Source: Elysia crispata (lineage: Eukaryota; Mollusca; Gastropoda; Plakobranchidae). From it: a DNA stretch of 64,000 nucleotides. Numbering within the stretch: the stretch's first letter is position 1; every line of letters begins with the position of its first letter. This document shows positions 49,152 to 61,406 of the stretch, one piece after another. The notes under the pieces were generated by a model. The model worked only from the letters and a program-made list of their open reading frames with translations. It did no database searches and was not told the origin of the DNA. Location: assembly GCA_033675545.1 (NCBI GenBank), contig JAWDGP010005687.1, positions 429,001 through 493,000 of the forward strand, read 5' to 3'. A program made the position numbers and the translations under genes.

Positions 49152-49618
49152 CAGTTGAGTCCAAATAATTTGAATCCGGATAGTTCAAATTCTTGAATAT
49201 TTCGAAATAGTTTAATTTTACTGAATACTTCTCTATTTACGCTTTATTAAAATATCGGTTAGTCCGAATTTTGAAATAAGGATCCAGTTAATTCTAAGCG
49301 ATTTTGGTGTGATTTTTTTTTTAATTGACACAGTGAAAGCAATTTACCAGGATTGTAAAAAAAAGTACAGGTAATGATATGATCCACGCGGCAAGCGATT
49401 CTGGTATGTGTGTGTGCCCACCTACGTTACAGGCAAGAGTCTGCAATAAGGCTACAAGAGAGAAAGGAGTTAGGCCCACCTCCATCCCCCTGCACACTTG
49501 TACAACATTCCTGATCTATCATCCACCTTTTTTTTTTTAACTCTCTTTCTCTATGTATTCTGATAATTCGAAGTCCTTTTTTTATGCAAATGACTTCAAA
49601 ATAAGTGGGTCTCGACTG
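49152..49618. mobile_element. Pogo-like MITE (467 bp), TA-flanked
   Basis: The left end CAGTTGAGTCCAAATAATTT and the inverted right end CAGTCGAGACCCACTTATTT match imperfectly over about 25 bp. TA lies directly outside each end (49150-49151, 49619-49620). TA duplication and CAGT-type TIRs are features of the pogo/Tigger group of Tc1/mariner elements. No transposase is present. Confidence 0.75.
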
Positions 49619-49989
49619 TAATACATGTAAATTAGATGAGTTTCATTTGTAAAATGAAGTATAATTGTACTTCTGTTGTCCTGTAATATTTAAAGGGCTC
49701 ATCTGGAAGATGCATCACTTTTGAACAGGGAGTGAGCTGTCTCTCTGTTTTTGCTGGGCAGAACTTACCAATGCTAAACAAATATGTGTATAACTATAAT
49801 TATAAACCAAGTAGCCTTGGTAGCAAAGTGCGTGGGCTCATTATTTTTGAACATACATCTTAATTACTTAGTTATACCTTAGCAATAAGGGAAGTGTAGG
49901 GAGAGCAGATGAGCCCTCTGAGTATTGCAGTACAACAGAGCTACAAATATTCTAAATTTTGCTTACAAAATTCGTCTAATTTACCAATT

Positions 49990-51970
49990 ATGTCGTCCTG
50001 TTAACTGTTTCTATTCATGAGGCCTCACTTAGAACTTCAAAGCAAGACAGGTTTCAACACTGGCAGCAAACTTAGAGCTAGCATCATCTCTTTGGATGGG
50101 CTTCACCAGCTTATAAAAAATAGTAAATGTTCTCGCTCTAAACTATCTTGCAGTTTGCAGAACAAGTGAAATATCTATGCATTGCTGCAGAGGAAGCTGC
50201 AGCTCTCGTGCTGTGTGGTTTACAAACATTTATATCAACTCCTGCCTTCAGGTTTAATCCACCTTCCTATTGTGTTGTTAGTTGCACAGCCATGAGGGGA
50301 ATAAGAACAAAGGAACCTTGCAGTCTTGTCGGTTTTGAATAATGTCGCAGGCAAGTAAAGTCGCTTCAACACCTGTCTTATGTGTGGAAGACTGATTGGT
50401 GTTTGTGATTTAAATGAAGGCTTGAGGACAGTTTCGAGGAACATGGCTTTATGTTGTGTACTTTGCATACGTACAAGCAATGTCTATGGCATGGGAAGTC
50501 TGGAATAGCTGCCATTAATGCCCAGTCACTTATTTGGCACTTCACATAATTATGCAGCATTCTGAGGTTAGTTAACACAATAGAAATATCCCATAAATGG
50601 GTGTAGAGTGTAGTGCTAGGCTTTATGCTAAACTTGTGTCTCATGAGCAGACACACAAGGGGATGCTATCCTGTGCAACTACCCTTGCCGAAGCGCTAAA
50701 ACCATATTAACTTGTAAACTACATGTGTCAGTCAAGAAATCTACAAGTACAAATATTGTTTCTGTTGAATGCTAGACAAACTTAGAAGACTTCATAGTGA
50801 CGTTTATTCAGATTCATAAACTTTCATTGAATGACTGAGAGTTTCCATTGTCACACCTAATTTGAAGGAAGCTATCATTTACATAAAATATTTTGGTTAT
50901 TTTCTTTTGGCCTCGAGATAGTTTTGAAGCTTTAAAAGAGGGTAATACTTCATAAAGAGTTAGAGAAAAAGTGCAAAAAAGAATTTATAAATATTTAGTA
51001 TTGTAATATCAATACAAAACTATTTGAGGTTGAATTTTATTTCTATTTTTTTTTTGTGTCCTTTCAGGTGTGTCAAGTGTGTATACCTTGACTCTGGCAA
51101 AAGGCATCATACCGTTTGAGATAAATTGCCACCAGATCCTAATGGTGGAAACAGTGGTGCTTTCATCGGCTTGAAATGAATTCTCTCTGTGTCTTAGTGT
51201 CTATTTTAATATGGCTGTGATGGAGACCATGGCATAGCGATTGAATAACGAACTTTAACTCAAGCACATTTATGTGGTCTTTACTTTTTTCATCACTTTT
51301 CATACCATGAGTTGCTACCCAATTGCTCTCCAAGCATATCCTGAAGCAATTGATTTACATTAATTCTAAGATGAACCTCTGTCTGCTAGAAGACTCTCTA
51401 ACCACCATTTTAAAAAATGCCCTTCTTATGAAGGTGAACAACTATTGGTTTTGTAATCTTTATAAAAAATAGGGGACTGTCCCTATATCCTTGCCACAAA
51501 GATATTTTTATAGTCTCTCACTAACTTCAAACTTCAAATTGTTCGTAGAATCAGGGTGTATGGGAACAGAGTGATAAGCATCCTCCATATCTATGCTAGC
51601 CATAAACCAATCTTTTTCAATTATGCTTAAGGAATTCCATTTTAATTTATATTGTACACAATTGAGAACCTTCCTACACTGTTTCCCACCACTCCTTTTG
51701 TCTCTCTTTACACAAAAGAAAACAGTGTTGTTATAATCATTATCTTCTCAATCACACTGCACCAGCACCCCATCCCTGATAAAGTCTTTAATCATATTTT
51801 GCAGTACTACCATTTCATCTTGCTTTAATAGAAACGGGAGAGACAAAATTACTTTTGGTAAAACATGAAGTGGATTCTGTGATGCTCTTTAAAACCATAG
51901 AATCAGAAGCATGTTCCCTCTATACATTTATGAAGTGTTTAATCCCCCCCCCCCCTCTTTTTCGGATAAC
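49990..51970 (-). mobile_element. DIRS-like (tyrosine recombinase) retrotransposon relic
   Basis: Minus-strand frames show a reverse transcriptase of the DIRS/YR type: LQNMIKDFIRDGVL (about 51768-51810), the motif A block WFMASIDMEDAYHSVPIHPD (about 51550-51612), and IKITKPIVVHLHKKG (about 51420-51465). Further 3' on the same strand lies a tyrosine-recombinase C-terminus: NNTIGRWIKPE (about 50248-50281), then, after a one-base shift, GVDINVCKPHSTRAAASSAA (about 50175-50235) with the catalytic His-x-x-Arg box. The order RT then YR is that of DIRS elements. Stops and shifts are numerous. Between RT and YR lies a copy of the RNASEK 3' end. Confidence 0.75.
50766..51061 (+). repeat. Duplicate of RNASEK 3' end (last codons and 3' UTR)
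   Basis: This segment matches 45306-45604 with only scattered substitutions and small indels. The copied coding tail reads NARQT then a stop where the gene has a Tyr codon, so it is a dead fragment. There is no intron or poly(A) to prove retrotransposition. Both copies are in the same orientation, about 5.46 kb apart. Confidence 0.93.
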
Positions 51971-52163
51971 TTCTTCAATGTCATTTTTTATGCCTGCCCT
52001 AAAAAAAGGAAACCTACATCTAAAGGGCTGGAAACAGCAAGTTGATCTGGAAGCTCTCATGTTTCATTCATCTCTTTAGCTTTTCTGAGATGCTTAGCAC
52101 AAACAAGAAACCTGTAACAGGCTAGATTCCTGTTGGAATAGAATAATGAAATAATAATAATAA

Positions 52164-52205
52164 AAAAAATAAATATATATATATATATATATATAATATA
52201 ATATA
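52164..52205. repeat. (TA)n simple repeat
   Basis: AT dinucleotides with a degenerate TATAA extension. Confidence 0.9.
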
Positions 52206-55047
52206 ATGTATAATGTTGAGTGAAATAAAACACTTCACAAAAATCAGCCGGTTTTGTCTGTTTTAATTACAATTTTTCAACATCATAACTCTAAAATCTG
52301 AATCAGTTGCTAATTTAACATTATAAGAATTTACAGAGCTGTACAATCTACAGAATAATGGCAAATCAAATGAGATAGTTTGGATATAAACTTCAGTTCT
52401 TTGAGGATGACACAATCCTATAGAATTGGAGTCCAAATATAGTTATCTAATATTTTAAGAATTTTGCATTAAACTTAAGCCAAATTTCTTCTGTCTTTAC
52501 AACCTTGCTGGACAATCCGAACCAGTTTCAGCTGTTTCTGACCAGTTTGACACACTGCACTGTCTTACTCTTAGAAACTGCTAAGATACTCTGCTCCATG
52601 CTGAAAACTCATGTGAAAGTAAACTTTTGATGCAATAAACAATTGGTAAGGACACAGAGCACTTGATATCTGACTCCTGTAGTTTACTGTTGCTGTGTCT
52701 ACATAACATTGTAACAAGTAAAAAAGAGCATACTATTTAACTTTACCCTATTAATATATCTAAGAAGTTAACTGTTTTTGTCATATCTAACTATAATTTA
52801 AAAAAAAAGAACTGTCCAAGCCATAATTTTAAACTTTCTCCACCCTTGTTTTTTTATTTAAAGATGCATGAAAATGAATCCAATCAAACTACTTATGCAA
52901 TACAGTTCATTTGAATAATGTTGTCACCATTTATTCAAGGTGTTGGAACATGTTAAATCTGAGCAATGCTTTCATACTATCCAAACACTGCAAATTAAAA
53001 AAAAAATGCAGTTTAAATAGTCTCATAATTACATAACCCTTTTATTATAAAATATTAATCATTTGTAAACATAATGAAGTTGACATAAAAGTCAGCATAA
53101 ACTTTTCTTTTTTTTTTGCATGTAACAAACCTACTTTTTATACCCTAGCTTAACAGACACTTGTAACAAAAGCATCTGAGTACAGGTCCTTACTTTTAGG
53201 TTTATGATATTATCATGATCTTGTGTATGGGTATAGTTTATTAGACACTAGATCCCAGGGATAAAAAGAAATATTAAACTATTCAAAATCAACATATAGT
53301 AAATAAAATGCTGGTGTAAATAAGATTCTGCATTTAAAATTTAGCTATGTAAAAATGAAACGAATAATTAACATAAAATCATACAAAAATAAAAAATGTA
53401 TTAAAATGTACATGATTTTTTTCTCACAAAAATTCACTTTATACATTATGTTACAGTAATCTTGAAATGATTCTAGTGGAAGACAATTATCAACAAAAAA
53501 AGAAAACACTGCTGTGTCATGTTTTATCCTCATTTATGTACAGAATTGAGATGAAATAAGGCCTATTAAAAATTCAAATTCAAGAAATTACAAAGTAATG
53601 TCTATAGTCATTCCTTGAGACATTTTATAAGATGTGTAGCAGGGGTTTTATGTCACCTACATGTAGCTATAAATAAATCATTTAACAACTTCCTCACTGT
53701 CCCCCAAAACCTACCAAGAGAAAGGACCATGAACTTCTCTCACATTCATAAAAAAACATAAATATATATATGCAGCAATAGCATCAACACAACATGAGCA
53801 GTTTTGCAACATTTAGAGACAGACTTTTATGTATCTTTTTTTACCTCTAAGATTCCATTTTGGAAAGGAGAGTGGGAAGGGTACTGAAATAAAATATAGT
53901 GTCAGTACTGTAAGTGACTGCCTAGGGTTTATTCACTAAAAAACCTCCATGCTCAAAAGTTTAAAAACAGATTTTGAAAGCCAATTTTTTTTGTTAATAT
54001 TCTAACACCTCACCTCTTTCCCTTCTCCTACTTCAAAAATCAAAGTTTCTAATCCAGCTCTGCTGCAAAACAAATCATTTTGTGATATAGCTATTTTATA
54101 TATCATTTTTGTGTTAAAAAGAACAAAAAAGTTACACAAGGGGTATTAATTTGGAAATTTGTTGCAAAAAATTAAAACCACTACAACAAAACTTCCTGAT
54201 GGTTCACAAGAAAATCTAGATCTACATCATCAAGACTAAAGCTAGACTTAGGTCAGTCATCTCCTGATCTTTCCTGCATCTCTATTTCATTTTCAGTCTG
54301 TGTATAAGAACGAAACAACAAAATACTCTTAAAGCATGTTTCCCATCAAATTTCCATAGGTGTTAATTTCTAAATCCTTGAATCTAGGCTAAATATCACT
54401 AGATTTACATGAACATACCTCTTAATAAATTTGAAGACCATTGACACTAACTTAAAAAAAAAACCTGGCGAAATTAAAAGAAGTTCAGTCATATGCTACA
54501 TTTTATAAAATGTATTCATTCTGTGGCAGTTTTGTGCATCAACTTTATGTTAGATATTTTTCTATACTGCTAATTAGCGGGGGGATGTATATAGAAATGC
54601 AGTTGTACAGTCCAATAAAGGCAATATGCAACGGACAAAAAAGTAAGAAAAGAGTTGATATTAAAGGTTTGTCAAACATTTACAATAAATGAACAAAACA
54701 TATGGAACATCAAAAGGATGTGCACCCAGTTCAATAGAAACTCCATTAAAAAGGTAAATTAGCAAACTTTCAATTTAATTATGGAGCTATAAAGCAGTTT
54801 CCACAAGAGAAGGAGAGGAAAGTAGAAGCCAGAGTTAAAAGTCACGAAAACAAATACCCTGATGATCTTCAAATTTACTGTGTCATGTTGTAAAATTATA
54901 AAACATAGAGAGAGCTGGCAAAATGGATATGATGTAACTTGTGATGTGTTGATTTCTTTCTAACTCTCTCTATGTATTGAAGAATAAAGATTATGTGGAG
55001 AGAATACAAATAGGTCTGACGAATGCGCCCATTTTAAAGTACATGTA
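52206..55047. other. Intergenic AT-rich DNA, possible distal 3' UTR of the LDLRAD3-like gene
   Basis: No exon was recognised. TTTATT on the plus strand near 52929 and 53041 would be AATAAA for a minus-strand transcript, but whether the transcript reaches this far is unknown. Confidence 0.35.
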
Positions 55048-55487
55048 CTGTGGAAACCTCATAATTCCAATTGTATGGGAATGGATTTAATCTTTGAATC
55101 CTAAAAATGGGTATAACAGAATCTATGACTCATTGAGTGTGTACTGTGCCTGCAACGATTAACCCTCGACTGCCCTGTCCCACGTAGCCATCAGTATCAG
55201 TACTGTATTGCTAATGGCACTTAACTGTTGGTGCATCCGCTCCCTTCTCTCTTTTCAGGGCACTGATCAGCCTTTCTTGGGCAGTGATTAACATTGCTTG
55301 CTGCTTGAGAGATCCATATAGTACTTTTGTGATGCCTTATGGCGTGGCATCGACTTCGAATTAAGAGAATCAAATCAGAAAGACTTCAAAACACGAGTCC
55401 GAATCTAACAAAACCAAAACAACAAAAAATAACATATCATATTGCAAAATTCGAATAATCAGACTTCGGTTTTTGAGGTTTCCGCTA
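55048..55487. mobile_element. Pogo-like MITE (440 bp), TA-flanked
   Basis: The left end CTGTGGAAACCTCATAA and the inverted right end TAGCGGAAACCTCAAAAA share a GGAAACCTCA core at the same distance from the flanking TA dinucleotides (55046-55047, 55488-55489). The interior has no open frame. Confidence 0.65.
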
Positions 55488-56184
55488 TATGTTCAACCTA
55501 ATCTCGCGGTTCTGTATTCTGCATAAAATATGATCTCTGTGCACCAAAGCTTTATATACCCTGGAAAGAGTTGAGACTGAGATTGAGAAACTGAGCTCAA
55601 CAAGTATAAGAGATCTAAAACATGAGAGTTGATCATGGCAAAGCCGCACACATAAATAAATTTAAATCATCAGCCAATACAACAGTCTAATTAAAACATT
55701 TTAGTTGAGAGAAAAAAAAAACTGAAAATGATATCTTCAGAGGACTTGTTTTGGAAATTACAATAATGTTTTTCGATATGCTATATTTTAATACCTGTAT
55801 CTGTAATGTACAAATTTTCTTTTTTTTCTTTCACTGAATATGAACCACTTGTATTACAAAATTTGAGGAAGTCATTTTTCATTTAGTCTAGAAAAAAAAA
55901 AACAACCAAAAGACAATTTAACAGCTATACAGTGGAACCCATAAAAATGAGATCAGGAATATCGAGAACCCCTAGAATAATGAGACAAATTTCAAATCCC
56001 TTCTTCGGGCACTGGAAATAACGAGAGAAAAAATGCCAACCTCAGTAATACAGAAAGCCTTGTGCCTCACCTATAGGGAAAAACAGACCCAGTGAAATGA
56101 CCAGTTCATGGGCAGCTAGATCTAGACCTTGCCAGACAGTCATTATGTAGACACTAGACAACAGGTTATTTTGCACTTGCGGGA

Positions 56185-56341
56185 TGTGCTAAAGTAGGTA
56201 TGTGTTTCAGCCACAAGCACCATGCATCCCTGCATATGGCTAGCAATAGGATTGCCTGTCCTGTGCTAAAGTAGGCATGTGTTTCGGTCACAAGTACCAT
56301 GCATCCCTGCATATGGCTAGCAATAGCATTGCCTGTTCTGG
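56185..56341. repeat. Tandem duplication inside MITE copy B, 87-bp period
   Basis: TGTGCTAAAGTAGG, CATGCATCCCTGCATATGGC and TAGCAATAG occur twice in tandem. Copy A has only one such unit (about 2030-2100). Confidence 0.9.
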
Positions 56342-56550
56342 CCTCACCACCTCTTTCCCCTCATTTCAAACTCTTTGAAAGGGACTGTAACCAACAAAAA
56401 GAGTGCCAGTGGGTGAGGTTTGGTAGGTCTCTCTATTTCTCTGTGCCCGATTTTTTATTAGTTTATTTTTACCTTATGTAAACATGTTCCTTCCCCTTCC
56501 TCCTCTTTAGCAGAGTCAGATACAAGATTAGATAATCAACAGGGTGTTAA

Positions 56551-56833
56551 CTCATTGTGTGCCAGAGCGTTTTCCACGGTTGTGCCAGGCCATTTTTACT
56601 CTGCATATTGTCTTCAGAGGATGCATTGGAAATGGGTTCCAGTTTGGCTTATGTTTGTGTAACTATGACTTATTATATATTTAGAGTTATCTCTCATAGG
56701 AAACTTAAAAAGTTTCATGACCGGGCTACCAATGGTGAAACAAACATTGGTTCTTATATCGACGATACATCGTCGATTGGCACAGCTGCGGCTCACTATA
56801 TCGACAATACATCGTCGATTGGCACACGATGAG
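56551..56833. mobile_element. PiggyBac-like MITE nested in pogo-like MITE
   Basis: Terminal inverted repeats are CTCATTGTGTGCCA (left) and, inverted, CTCATCGTGTGCCA (right), directly bounded by TTAA on both sides (56547-56550 and 56834-56837). TTAA duplication is diagnostic of the piggyBac superfamily. The homologous MITE at 1799 has a single TTAA at 2445-2448 with matching flanks, which is the empty site. The right half carries two units of CGATACATCGTCGATTGGCA type. Confidence 0.85.
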
Positions 56834-57368
56834 TTAAGTCATTGGCAATGGTTTTCACTTAAACAAAGCAGTGCTGTCAGTAGTGCCAGGATTGGAGCAC
56901 GGGAGAGGAGTAGGGCAGACCATTTTGTGACTGTTAGCCATAAAAGCACAGGGATTGAAAGGGATGGGTGAGTTAATAAAAAGTGTTGCCTGTGGACTTT
57001 TGGTAATGATGCTAGACACTTTTGATTGGATAAAATTCTGACGCCTAATCAACAATACCATCCGCATTTGATGCCACCAAACAGGCTCTTTGTGGTTTTA
57101 ACCGTGTTCAAACTCAAAACCCTTGTTTTTTTGTCACAGTACCACACTACATCTGTCACAGACACACTGAGCATGAGATCTCATTAATAAAGAGTCTAGT
57201 ATTATCAGTATCAACACAATCAATTATTGCATTAAAACAGGCTTTTTGGGTTTCTTCCCCCTTTTTTTCTATATAACGTATACATTCAAGAATCGAATAA
57301 AGACAACCCTGTAACAATCAGAGAATTCATTCCTAACAATAGTTCTAGTTAATACAGAGGTTTCACTG

Positions 57369-57763
57369 TAATGTGATTTATAAGGCATGCAGTTGCTTTA
57401 AAAGTAAAATACCACCCGTATGCTTTTCACATTATGTGATTACTCTAGGCTCCTCTTACTGTGCTCCCTGCAATCAGTTCACACTTTTGCTCTTACTTCT
57501 TCTCTCTTTTGATTTTTCTATAGAGGCAAATCAACAAGCCTAGATGTTGAGAACTCAGAGCCAGCAACAATTTGACATACTCTTATGATGATAGGAAATA
57601 AATAAACCTAATTTTCTTCTTCCTGATGTCTATAATCCTTTAAAAAAATTAATGTAGAAGAGAAAAAAATAGAAACACTAAAACTAAAAGATAAACTCAA
57701 ATAGTAAAAATATATTAAAACACCTCCAAATAGAAAATTGTTTCATCAACTGAGGAAACTTTC
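57369..57763 (-). other. 3' UTR side of the LDLRAD3-like gene
   Basis: Follows the stop codon on the minus strand. No canonical AATAAA on that strand was seen here, so the 3' end lies further on, possibly within the adjacent MITE. Confidence 0.5.
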
Positions 57764-59517
57764 TTACTGCTGATAGGTTTTTGGAGGTAAAACAACATCA
57801 GAGTTAATCTTCTGAGTTTGTGATTTAGCAGTAGCAGAGCCTCCACTTCTCTTGGTATTGACAACAGGCTCTATAGCCTCAGCCATACCTTCCTCCTCTG
57901 CATATGCCCCCTTAAGATGAGAGAGAATCTGGGTTGAAGGGGTATGCTTGGGTGACTCCAAAACAAGTTCTCCATTTTTGAATTGTAATTCCTTTCTGTG
58001 CAATGTGTCACTCATTTCATTTTGATTGTTGGAGGGCGAAGGTGCAGCAGCCATTGCAGCTGCAGCATCATGCTGTGGTAGTGATAGACTGGAAGACTCA
58101 GGGGGATGTGAAAATAGTTCAGGTTCTGTATGTAAAGCATTGACAACAGAACCACGTGAAGGATTCTGAGACTGGGAATCTTGATGAATGGGTTGCTCTT
58201 GATTAGGGGAACCAAACACAAGTGCACCATTTTGAATGGTCAACTCTGGGGCTTCTGTTGGGACCAAAGCAGCAGCAGCAAGTGCGGTGTGAGATTGCTG
58301 TGAAGGCAACACTTGAGCTGTATCTGTCAAAATTCCAGTGGGTGTGTGAAGAAGGATTTCACCATCTTGCACAGTCAAGTGTCCAGGTTTTGGACATAAT
58401 CTATCATCTCTCTTGGAAACCTCCTTGCTAAGTGCATTGCTAGCATCCTCTACACCTCTTCCTTTAGATGATGGTGATGGTTGAGGAACAATCACTTCAG
58501 CTTTGTTCTTGGGTTTTCTCAAGAGAAAAGTACTATCTTCATTCTGACTCGCCACAACATTTGTATCCTCCTCTTGCTCAGTCATGGCATGGGCTTCACG
58601 TTCTGAAGCTGACTGGGGCTCATGTTTAAGAAGGCTCTGGGTGCAATCATCATCTGAGTGATCTTCATCTGTCCTACCAGAAGATTTCAAGCAGCCAGAG
58701 GCAGAGGGCAGCACTGTATCATTGTGAATTACTAACATGCTTTGCCCATCAGAAAGCCTTTGGTGGCCAGGTTGCGTGTAAGGATCTGTGGATGTTTGTT
58801 CCCCATGGCCAACAACATTTCGCTGAGCTGATGGGGAGCTGCCACCTCTGTGTCTTGGAGAGGCTGTGAGGTAAACAATGCTTACTTCGGACTCTTGCAC
58901 ATGAGGCCTGTTTGGCAGATCTGAGCGTCTCTGCATTGGTGTTAAACTCTCAGAGTTTCCAGTAGTCAGGGTCAGATTTCTCTCAGCATCATGAGTCTGC
59001 AAGTGAGGACTCAGAAGAGACTGCAGGAAGTGAGAGTTGATATCAATACCAGAGGGCAAGGTTTGAGTGTTGCCACTGGTGTCACAAACGCTCCTATTTG
59101 GACTACTTGTCTGATGTGGTTTGTTGTTTGGCCTCGATGTTGGCTGGTCACAACAAACATCTGATGCAGGAACAGTTGCACATCTTTCTGCTAAAAGTGG
59201 TTGCCTACAGGGAACAGACTCAGAAGTCTGAGTAGGCTGAGCAGAGTCATGGGATCCATTGCTACTCATCCTCTGATGCTCTAATGTACTGTAGGCAGGG
59301 GGAGGGGGATTAGCCTCTCCTGACTGGGTAGTTCCAACCTCAGAGTATGGTGGGGGAATGTCCATCATGATGGCATAGTCATAACCAGGAATGTACTGCA
59401 CCCCATTATTTACATTGACAATGATGTTGCCATAGTGTGGGTGTGGATGGCCCAGTAAAAACTGTTGCTGGTCACTGGCTTGGCCTTGGTTTGAAGTATG
59501 AAGATCACCTGGTCCAC
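57764..59517 (-). CDS. LDLRAD3: LDLRAD3-like terminal exon, long cytoplasmic tail
   Basis: A single 1754-nt exon, stop TAA at 57764-57766. After the NVNNGVQY block and two PPxY motifs the tail is rich in Ser, Gln and Pro and mostly low in complexity. Three related short segments stand out: [13 protein letters not shown] (about 58335-58380), [13 protein letters not shown] (about 58203-58248) and [13 protein letters not shown] (about 57948-57992). The acceptor was chosen at CCATCAG because it gives the phase-1 GlyGlyPro join. Confidence 0.9.
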
Positions 59518-61344
59518 CTGATGGAAGAGTGAGAAAAGCTTAAAGCTTAATTTAGCCAATAGCCTTAAACAGAAATAATTCCCACATAACATGCATTTTA
59601 TTAAATGTCTCTTGATGAAATTCAATACCAAGCCTTACTCAAATTTGATATATAAAAACCAGTCCTGAATCACTTATGTCAGCGCCTGGAAAAAAAATCC
59701 AAGAAACAAAAATGCTTAAGCTTTCAGAACACATTACATTTTATATGCATGTAGAAAAAAAAATACTTTTTAAGCAACATGTGCATTTATTCAATGATTA
59801 GGCCTCCATCTTGTTTCAAGTCACATTATCTTGATTTTTCTGAACTGAACTGTTTGCACCAAACCTATTTTTTCCTCAATCAAACCCACTAATCGCAGAA
59901 CAATGAATTCTAAACACTATATGACTTACCCATGCCAACTCCATGTCTGTTCAGCCGTTCATCTTCCTGGTACATCTGCTCCAAAGCCCGGGCTATTCTC
60001 TGCTCTCTCAGCCTGCGCACTCTGTTGCGGAACACCATGATGACAATGAAAGAGATGAAGAAGACCAAACCAAGAGTAACTGCGATGAAGGACGACACAG
60101 TGATTTGGAGCCAGGCATATGTGTTGTCATCACCTACAGGTAAGGCAGTGGATGTCGGCCTTGCACGCACTGAAACATGTTCCAAAATGAGGATAAAAGA
60201 GGCCCTATCTCTGGGTATTTTTTTTATACTTGATTTTTATTGGCATATACAAACAAACATTTTTTTTCATGCTGAACATCTAAAAAAGGTGCACAACCCA
60301 TATCAGCACAAATGATCTATGGCAACTGTTAGCTGGTAAAGCTATTATAATTACCTAATTCCATTGTGAGTAGACTAATCCATAACAGTTAAGCCCTAAT
60401 TTTTGGCTGGAAACAGACAAGCTCCAGAAATGTTATTTTCAATGAGAGTGTTGAGGCGGAAGCTGCAACTTTTTTTTTCTCAAGTCAAAAACTGTGTCTG
60501 AAAATTCTCTTGCTTCTAGACTGTTTGAAATTTTATTCATGACTGTAATGAGTTACATGCTAAAAATATTAATTTGGAAGAAAAAAAAGAGTGGAAAAAT
60601 TGCTTCTTTTCATCATTAAAAAAAAGCTAAAATTTGGATAATTTCATACAATTTTCACCACATGGGGAACTCTAGACTTATTTGGACAAAACTATCAAGG
60701 CTTTTGTAAATAACTATAAAGAAGTGAGATCAATTTCTTCTGACAAAAATCACTATTTCAGATATTCTAGCACATTCTAAAACTACTCATCTCCAACTTA
60801 ACAATTGTTGATTTTTAAGAACAGTCTATGCAGCCAGATTAAATGTCTTGAATGATATGTTCCACATTTTTTTTCCTTCAAATAAAAATTATTATATAAA
60901 AATCTCAGGTCTCCATATTTTCAAGGAAATGAAACTTAAACTTTTTTTTTCTGGGTTGATGTCTGGAATGTATAAAAATGCTTGGTAATTGCCACATCTT
61001 AGGAATTGGTATTGTAAAGCGCAGTGCCTCAATCCTGGATTTTTCAGGTTCATGAAATCAACGGTTTTGAATTAAAGAAATAGAAAATAAATTTTTTCAA
61101 GGCCTTACACATTTTGGAATAGTTAAGCTAGCTTTTATTTCCCCTTTCCTCCTCAAAAGAACTTGAGATTTTATTTGTAAACCTAGACTCTCAGGAGTTG
61201 AACCTAGGTAGGAATAGCAGTTGTGCTCAATTGGTTCAGATGGGTCTATACACTAGATAACTGAAAAGACAATGAAATAACTACTTGAAAGAGTAGAATA
61301 TACACAGCAAGATAAACATCCTATGTATGGCAATTCATTCCCTA

Positions 61345-61406
<62 letters not shown>

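Larger units (their letters stand above)
55930..57368. mobile_element. Pogo-like MITE, copy B (1439 bp incl. insertions)
   Basis: Ends are CAGTGGAACCC and, inverted, CAGTGAAACCT, each next to TA (55928-55929, 57369-57370). It aligns with the element at 1799-2733 from end to end, except for inserted blocks: a 283-bp piggyBac-like MITE, about 110 bp at 56863-56972, and extra sequence near 57080-57240. No transposase frame. Confidence 0.78.
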
